In this document: piece after piece, positions 59,996 to 64,000 of the stretch
Numbering within the stretch: position 1 is the first letter of the stretch
Layout: the number at the start of each line of letters is the position of its first letter
Assembly (NCBI RefSeq): GCF_030815085.1
Contig: NZ_JAUSWG010000008.1
DNA length: 64,000 nucleotides
Strand: one strand, 5' to 3'
Source: Paraclostridium ghonii
Lineage (GTDB): Bacteria > Bacillota > Clostridia > Peptostreptococcales > Peptostreptococcaceae
Program-made: the position numbers and the translations under genes
Notes under the pieces: generated by a model
Seen by the model: the letters and a program-made list of their open reading frames with translations, nothing else
Databases searched by the model: none
What the model was told of the DNA's origin: nothing

Positions 59996-60010
59996 ATAGG
60001 CATAGCCTAT
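59996..60010 (-). promoter_or_regulatory. Palindrome in the collagen-like gene leader
   Basis: ATAGGC-ATA-GCCTAT, a perfect 6-3-6 dyad that is GC-rich against its surroundings, about 30 nt upstream of the start codon. Regulator unknown. Confidence 0.35.
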
Positions 60011-60272
60011 CATTATATTTATATGCAATAAATATGCAGTTTGAAACTAATTGAAAAAATATAAATGAATAAAGAATTTTTTTTTTACATAAATACAAAA
60101 TACGTTATAATATATATATAACCCTAGAAATTAAGAAAAAAATAGAAAAAACCCTTGGAAAATAAGTTGAAAATAAGAAATAAAATGTAAAATAAAAATT
60201 AATTGTAAAACTTTTTAAAAAAGCACAATTTACTATTTCCTTTTTTAAAAGTCTATTGTAAAATATACTTAA

Positions 60273-60286
60273 AGAAAACGTTAACA
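60273..60286 (+). promoter_or_regulatory. cre-like CcpA site before the second PTS IIA gene
   Basis: AGAAAACGTTAACA, 13 of 14 positions to the cre pattern TGNAANCGNWNNCA, 34 nt before the start codon and just after a TAAAAT -10-like element (60259-60264). Confidence 0.6.
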
Positions 60287-60320
60287 ATAAACGGAAGACC
60301 TTGAGTAAGGTGGTGAAAAT

Positions 60321-60635
60321 ATGAATTATCAAGATAAAATACTAAAGGTTATAATTCATGCAGGAAATGCTAAATCACATATATATGAAGCTTTACATTG
60401 TGCTAAAAAAGGTGATTTCAAAAAATGCGATGAATATATGGAAAGTGCAAATGAAGAAATATTAGAAGCTCAAAAAATTCAAACAAGTTTAATAAACAAA
60501 GACTCTGAAGGTGAAAATGTGGAAATTAGTATGCTTTTAATACACTCACAAGATCATTTAATGACTTGTTTGAGTGAAAGAAACTTAGTAAAAGAGATTA
60601 TAGACTTAAGAAAAGAGATTAAATTAAACAAGTAA
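60321..60635 (+). CDS. PTS lactose/cellobiose-family IIA component
   Basis: A 104-residue Lac-family IIA: IIHAGNAKSHIYEALHCAKKGDF and His75 in IHSQDHLM. AAGGTGG precedes the ATG. A IIB gene follows after 50 nt, so this is the IIA/IIB pair of one uptake system, with its own cre-like promoter region. The missing IIC must be encoded elsewhere or supplied by another system. Confidence 0.92.
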   Translation: MNYQDKILKVIIHAGNAKSHIYEALHCAKKGDFKKCDEYMESANEEILEAQKIQTSLINKDSEGENVEISMLLIHSQDHLMTCLSERNLVKEIIDLRKEIKLNK

Positions 60636-60685
60636 ATTAATAAAATTTAAATAAAAATACAGTAGACTTTTAGGGGGGAATTAAA

Positions 60686-61012
60686 ATGAATAAAAAAATA
60701 TACTTATTTTGCAGTGCAGGGATGTCAACAAGTTTATTAGCAAGTAAAATGCAAAATGTTGCAAATCAACATAACTTACCTATAGAGGTAGAGGCATTTC
60801 CTTATGCTGAGATAGACAAGATAATAGAACAAAAAAATCCAGACTGTATACTACTTGGGCCTCAAGTTAAATTTATGCTAAAAGAAGTTCAAGAAAAATT
60901 TGATGCAAAAACACCAGTAGATGTTATAAACAGTCTTGATTATGGAGCTATGAATGGAGAAAAGGTTTTAAAAACAGCTATAAAGATGATAAAAGCTCGT
61001 CAAGCTAAATAG
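60686..61012 (+). CDS. PTS lactose/cellobiose-family IIB component
   Basis: A 108-residue IIB with the phospho-acceptor Cys9 in YLFCSAGMSTSLLASKM, followed by NPDCILLGPQVKFML and DYGAMNGEKVLKTAI. It transfers phosphate from a IIA to the sugar taken up by IIC. GGGGGGAATT precedes the ATG. It is the last gene of this short unit; a terminator follows after about 100 nt. Confidence 0.93.
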   Translation: MNKKIYLFCSAGMSTSLLASKMQNVANQHNLPIEVEAFPYAEIDKIIEQKNPDCILLGPQVKFMLKEVQEKFDAKTPVDVINSLDYGAMNGEKVLKTAIKMIKARQAK

Positions 61013-61115
61013 TTATAGTATATTTAAATTCAAGGGAGTATAAGTGGGTTAAGAATAAAGTAAATATATTAAAATTAGATATTTAAGCTTAGTAGATATT
61101 AAGTTTTAGTCTAAA

Positions 61116-61147
61116 AATAAAAGCCTTGGGAAACCAAGGCTTTTATT
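61116..61147 (+). terminator. Rho-independent terminator of the PTS unit
   Basis: AATAAAAGCCTTGG-GAAA-CCAAGGCTTTTATT, a stable tetraloop hairpin. Confidence 0.92.
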
Positions 61148-61167
61148 AAAAATATAGAGTGATTAAA

Positions 61168-61269
61168 ATGTGTTCAATGATAGCAACTTTGAGAATAACA
61201 ATTAAGGAGAAATTAGAAATTGCACAGTTAGATGCATATTTTTATAGAATAAAAGAACCTATAGAATAA
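61168..61269 (+). CDS. Possible 33-residue peptide
   Basis: A short frame from ATG 61168 to TAA 61269 with GAGTGA 5-6 nt upstream, coding a 33-residue peptide that ends with AYFYRIKEPIE. It lies 19 nt before the M20-like gene. There is no homology that I recognise; it could be a leader peptide, a remnant or chance. Confidence 0.25.
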   Translation: MCSMIATLRITIKEKLEIAQLDAYFYRIKEPIE

Positions 61270-61288
61270 ATAAGAATTGAGGGATTTT

Positions 61289-62524
61289 ATGGATATCTTG
61301 GATGATAAAATAAAAGAACTAAAAAAATATTTAATAAATGATATTATAGATATTGTGAAAATACCTAGTGTGAAGAGTAAAACTACTAAGGGCTCTCCTT
61401 TTGAAAAAGAAATAGGCAAAGCATTAGAAAAAGCTTTAGAAATATCTAAAAAATTAGGATTTAAAACTAAAAATATAGATGGATATGTTGGTTATGCTGA
61501 ATATGGAGAAGGAGATGAATACATAGCAGTAATAGGACATTTAGATAATAAAATACCTACAATAAGTGTATTATATGCTTTAAAATTCATAAAAGATTCT
61601 AATATTAAACTCAATAAAAAATTTAGAATAATTTTTAGAACAAATGAAGAATATGGGTTTGAAGATATGGAATATTATTTTAAAAAAGAGAAGGCACCTA
61701 TAATTTGGTGTACACCTAATTGTAAATATACTGTTTTATGTAAAGAAAAAGGAATAGCTAGTTTGAGTATACAACAAGATATAAATATAGAAGATATAAA
61801 GATTTATCAAAATTCAATAACTGATAAAATTTTAAATAATTGTTGTATAGAAATTCCTAAAGAATATATATACGAAGATATAATATGCTATTTAGAAGAT
61901 AAAGCTAATTCTGATGAAGGAATTGTAAGTACATACAAAAATATAAATATAAAGATAAATGAAAAATATGTAATTATAAATTCTTTTATAAATAATGATA
62001 TTGCTAAATTAAAACATTATGGAAATAATGTAATAATTAATTTAGTAAATTATTTAGTGGAAGAAAATTTCATTGAACATGAAGAATTAAATAACTATTT
62101 TATATTTATAAATAAACATTTTTGTGACGAGAACTATATAATGAACAAAAAAAATGTGGAAGAAAAATTAAACTTAAAAGTATATGATTTAAGATTTAAA
62201 GATAGAAATATAAGTTTGGATTTTAATGTTAGCTACCCTATTAATTATAAAATAAGTGATGCGGTAGAGGATATAAATAATGCTTTGCCTAATAATATAC
62301 AATTACTGCTTAATAAAAATTATAAATCATTAAATATAGATAAAAACTTTGAGAGTATTAAATCATGTGAAAGTGTTATTCAAAATATAGTTTCGCTTGA
62401 ATCATTTTCTTCTAGTCAAAATGAAATAGCGCATAATAGGGATGAATATATAACTATAGATGATATAATTTCTAATACTAAAATATTTGCACATGCAATT
62501 TACGAATTGGATAAGGAGGTTTAA
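61289..62524 (+). CDS. Degenerate M20/PepV-like dipeptidase with internal deletion
   Basis: 411 residues from the ATG at 61289 (GAGGGA upstream; an in-frame TTG at 61277 overlaps it). It follows the PepV plan: IPSVKS near 25, GHLD at 83-86, RTNEEYG near 117-123, a lid domain, and AHNRDEYITIDDII near the end where PepV has AHxPDEYI. In PepV about 30 residues separate the GHxD site from the DDKGP zinc ligand; here GHLD runs directly into NKIPTISVLYALK, so that loop and the bridging Asp are missing. It is intact as a frame and shows no stops. It probably lacks normal peptidase activity. Confidence 0.75.
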   Translation: MDILDDKIKELKKYLINDIIDIVKIPSVKSKTTKGSPFEKEIGKALEKALEISKKLGFKTKNIDGYVGYAEYGEGDEYIAVIGHLDNKIPTISVLYALKFIKDSNIKLNKKFRIIFRTNEEYGFEDMEYYFKKEKAPIIWCTPNCKYTVLCKEKGIASLSIQQDINIEDIKIYQNSITDKILNNCCIEIPKEYIYEDIICYLEDKANSDEGIVSTYKNINIKINEKYVIINSFINNDIAKLKHYGNNVIINLVNYLVEENFIEHEELNNYFIFINKHFCDENYIMNKKNVEEKLNLKVYDLRFKDRNISLDFNVSYPINYKISDAVEDINNALPNNIQLLLNKNYKSLNIDKNFESIKSCESVIQNIVSLESFSSSQNEIAHNRDEYITIDDIISNTKIFAHAIYELDKEV

Positions 62525-62662
62525 GCTTTAAAAATATAGATTAAATGAAAAATTAACAAGTAATAACTACTTTCACTTTGAAACAACAATTAGAATCAAT
62601 AAAAATCCATTTTAAAAAATCGATAAAAAATTAATAAATTTAGTGAAGAGAATTAATAATTA

Positions 62663-62702
62663 AAAAAATAGCAAGTATAATTAGTTATGCTTGCTATTTT
62701 TG
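62663..62702 (+). terminator. Rho-independent terminator
   Basis: AAAAATAGCAAG and CTTGCTATTTTT arms extended by ATAA/TTAT, after the PepV-like gene. Confidence 0.85.
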
Positions 62703-62816
62703 TTAATTAGTTTGTAAAAATATGCACTTTATTGTAAAAGATGGCTAAAATATGTTAGAATGTAACCGTATAAGAATATGTAAGGTAGCGAAATGTTAAA
62801 TAAAGGAGACGGAAAA

Positions 62817-64000
62817 TTGAGTAAAAGAAATAGTAAACTTATAAAATATATTGTTACATTCGGAATAATATCAGCTACAACAGCTGTTGGAAGCTTAGTT
62901 CCTGTAAGCGCTAGTGGAAATGAAGAAGCTGAGTTTTCAGCTATTATGGAAAAATATAAAAATGAAGATATAATAGTAGAAGAAGGGGTATCACTAAGAA
63001 GCGGTGAAACTTTAAATTTATCAGAGCATCCTAATTGGGAAATGTCTGATAATGATACAGTAAAAATAAGTAAAGAAGGGATTGTAACGCCTGTAAATCC
63101 TGGAACAGTATTTTTAAGCCAAAAAATAGGGAAAAAAGTACACGTATTAGAAGTGTATGTTCCACAAGTAAAAATTAAAGCATACAGTTTTGCAGAAATG
63201 TCAAAAGTAGATAGAGATCACTATAAAGTGTTTATTGATCCAGGTCACGGAGGATCAGATTGTGGAGCTGTTGGATATGGAAACTATGAAGATAATCTTA
63301 ACTTACAAGTTGCAAATAGAGTAAAACAAAAGCTAGAAGTTAAAGGTATTGAGGTTAAAATGAGTAGAACTGGTGATGAGTTTTTATCTTTAGGAGATAG
63401 AGCAAATATGGCAAACAGCTATGCTCCTGATGCGTTTGTATCAATTCATCAAAATGCTGCAGATGCAGAAAGTGCAAATGGTATAGAAACTTACTATCAT
63501 ACGAATAAAGGAGAATACCAATCATATGCACAAGACATACAAGTTAATGCAACAAATGAAACAAATGCTAGAAATAGAGGGGTTAAAAGTGCAAATTTTG
63601 CGGTTTTAAGAGAAACTAGTATGCCATCTGCATTATTTGAAAGTGGATTTATAACTAATCAAAATGAATCTGCTAATTTAGCTAGTGCATCATATCAAGA
63701 TAAACTAGCGACAGGAATTGCCAATGGAGTAGAAAAATACTTAAAAGAAAATATAGAGATAAATGGGGGTGGAAGTACAACAAATCCACCAACAAATCCT
63801 GAAGAAAGTGTAAAAAATACAGGAGTAGTAACAGCAAGTACATTAAACGTAAGAAGTGGATACGGATCAAGTTACGGAGCAATAGGATCATTATCAAAAG
63901 GAGCCAAAGTAGAAATAGTAGAAAGTAAAAACGGATGGCATAAGATAAAATATAATGGAGGATACGGATACGTATCAGGAGATTATATAAAAATAGATGG
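62817..64000 (+). CDS. N-acetylmuramoyl-L-alanine amidase with SH3 domain (3' end outside window)
   Basis: It starts at a TTG (AAGGAG about 9 nt upstream) and is open to the window end, 394 codons. A signal peptide (KRNSKLIKYIVTF, then PVSASGN), a bacterial Ig-like domain (about 50-125), an Amidase_3 domain with zinc ligands and catalytic residues in FIDPGHGGSDCGA near 140, YEDNLNLQ, SIHQNA and ALFESGFI, a Gly/Pro/Thr linker, then an SH3b repeat (VTASTLNVRSGYGSSYGAIG). It cleaves peptide stems from cell-wall glycan during growth, division or sporulation. More SH3b repeats may follow. Confidence 0.92.
   Translation, partial: MSKRNSKLIKYIVTFGIISATTAVGSLVPVSASGNEEAEFSAIMEKYKNEDIIVEEGVSLRSGETLNLSEHPNWEMSDNDTVKISKEGIVTPVNPGTVFLSQKIGKKVHVLEVYVPQVKIKAYSFAEMSKVDRDHYKVFIDPGHGGSDCGAVGYGNYEDNLNLQVANRVKQKLEVKGIEVKMSRTGDEFLSLGDRANMANSYAPDAFVSIHQNAADAESANGIETYYHTNKGEYQSYAQDIQVNATNETNARNRGVKSANFAVLRETSMPSALFESGFITNQNESANLASASYQDKLATGIANGVEKYLKENIEINGGGSTTNPPTNPEESVKNTGVVTASTLNVRSGYGSSYGAIGSLSKGAKVEIVESKNGWHKIKYNGGYGYVSGDYIKID

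Larger units (their letters stand above)
59968..60320. other. Non-coding stretch between the collagen-like and second IIA genes
   Basis: 353 nt, extremely AT-rich, without a credible gene on either strand. It contains the leader of the collagen-like gene, a small palindrome and the cre-like site reported separately. I see no convincing sporulation promoter. Confidence 0.5.

Noticed and set aside
60105..60332. 75-residue minus-strand frame upstream of the second PTS IIA gene
   Set aside because: Phe/Leu/Ile-rich translation of very AT-rich DNA, no ribosome site, and it overlaps the cre-like site and the leader of the IIA gene.
61289..62524. Active PepV dipeptidase
   Set aside because: The DDKGP metal ligand loop is missing, so the normal two-zinc centre cannot form.
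1..64000. tRNA, rRNA, prophage or insertion-sequence genes
   Set aside because: I looked for tRNA-like cloverleaf segments, transposase and integrase motifs and phage structural genes and found none that I can support.

Overview
The window is AT-rich DNA (roughly 70 percent A+T by eye) with AGGAGG-type ribosome sites, many TTG/GTG starts, hairpin-plus-T terminators and densely packed operons. It fits the chromosome of a low-GC anaerobic Firmicute. The electron-bifurcating lactate dehydrogenase genes, ECF and BceAB-type transporters, a collagen-like Cys-rich (spore-type) surface protein and an immune-inhibitor-A protease suggest a Clostridia member, most likely Peptostreptococcaceae (Clostridioides, Paraclostridium or Paeniclostridium type). 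The family assignment is inference. I found no rRNA, tRNA, CRISPR array, prophage or intact insertion sequence.

Layout. 1-2.4 kb: end of a metal-chelate/vitamin B12-type ABC importer. 2.4-18 kb: efflux and stress genes, namely two MATE pumps each with a MerR regulator, a RelA/SpoT-domain protein, MFS, isochorismatase-fold enzyme, membrane-anchored MutS homologue, secreted M6 protease, a MarR-EFR1 ferredoxin pair and small membrane proteins. 18-23 kb: copper ATPase behind a CsoR-like operator, ECF S component, NhaC antiporter. 23-31 kb: a membrane HExxH protein with a small partner, a BceRS-BceAB-type peptide-resistance module, and a second two-component system. 31-36.7 kb: lactate-utilisation operon (GntR regulator, LarA racemase, EtfB, EtfA, LctD). 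36.8-47.4 kb: lipoprotein, MFS, cold-shock protein, guanine deaminase, a giant acyl-CoA-dehydratase-activase-like protein, GNAT and a HEPN-motif protein. 47.5-50 kb: an ArsC/Spx-like gene and a YtrA-type GntR with its ABC transporter. 50-57.8 kb: LarE, RNA methyltransferase, HD phosphohydrolase, FG-GAP-like lipoprotein with a two-component system, TruA and GIY-YIG. 57.9-61 kb: ChbG deacetylase and PTS lactose/cellobiose IIA, IIA and IIB genes around a collagen-like gene, with two cre-like sites. 61-64 kb: a degenerate PepV-like protein and a cell-wall amidase cut by the window end.

The observation I consider most important is that two unrelated genes carry an in-frame TGA exactly where the family has a key cysteine. 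One is the first MxCxxC metal-binding motif of the copper ATPase (TGA at 18186). The other is the catalytic CxxC of an ArsC/Spx-family protein (TGA at 47515). In both, the good Shine-Dalgarno lies before the upstream ATG, the reading frame and the family homology continue through the TGA, and a stem-loop with a G at the start of its loop sits 20-21 nt downstream, as expected for a bacterial SECIS. I interpret both as selenoproteins. Conventional gene calling would truncate both at downstream ATGs (18273 and 47620). The selenocysteine machinery is not in this window, so the reading remains an inference.

Other points. Both MATE genes have promoters with a 19-bp spacer and related dyads in the same register, a MerR-activation signature. 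LarA (31972) and LarE (50057) are separated by 18 kb but belong to one cofactor/enzyme system. Several operons have recognisable operator candidates (CsoR, BceR, YtrA, MarR, GntR, CcpA).
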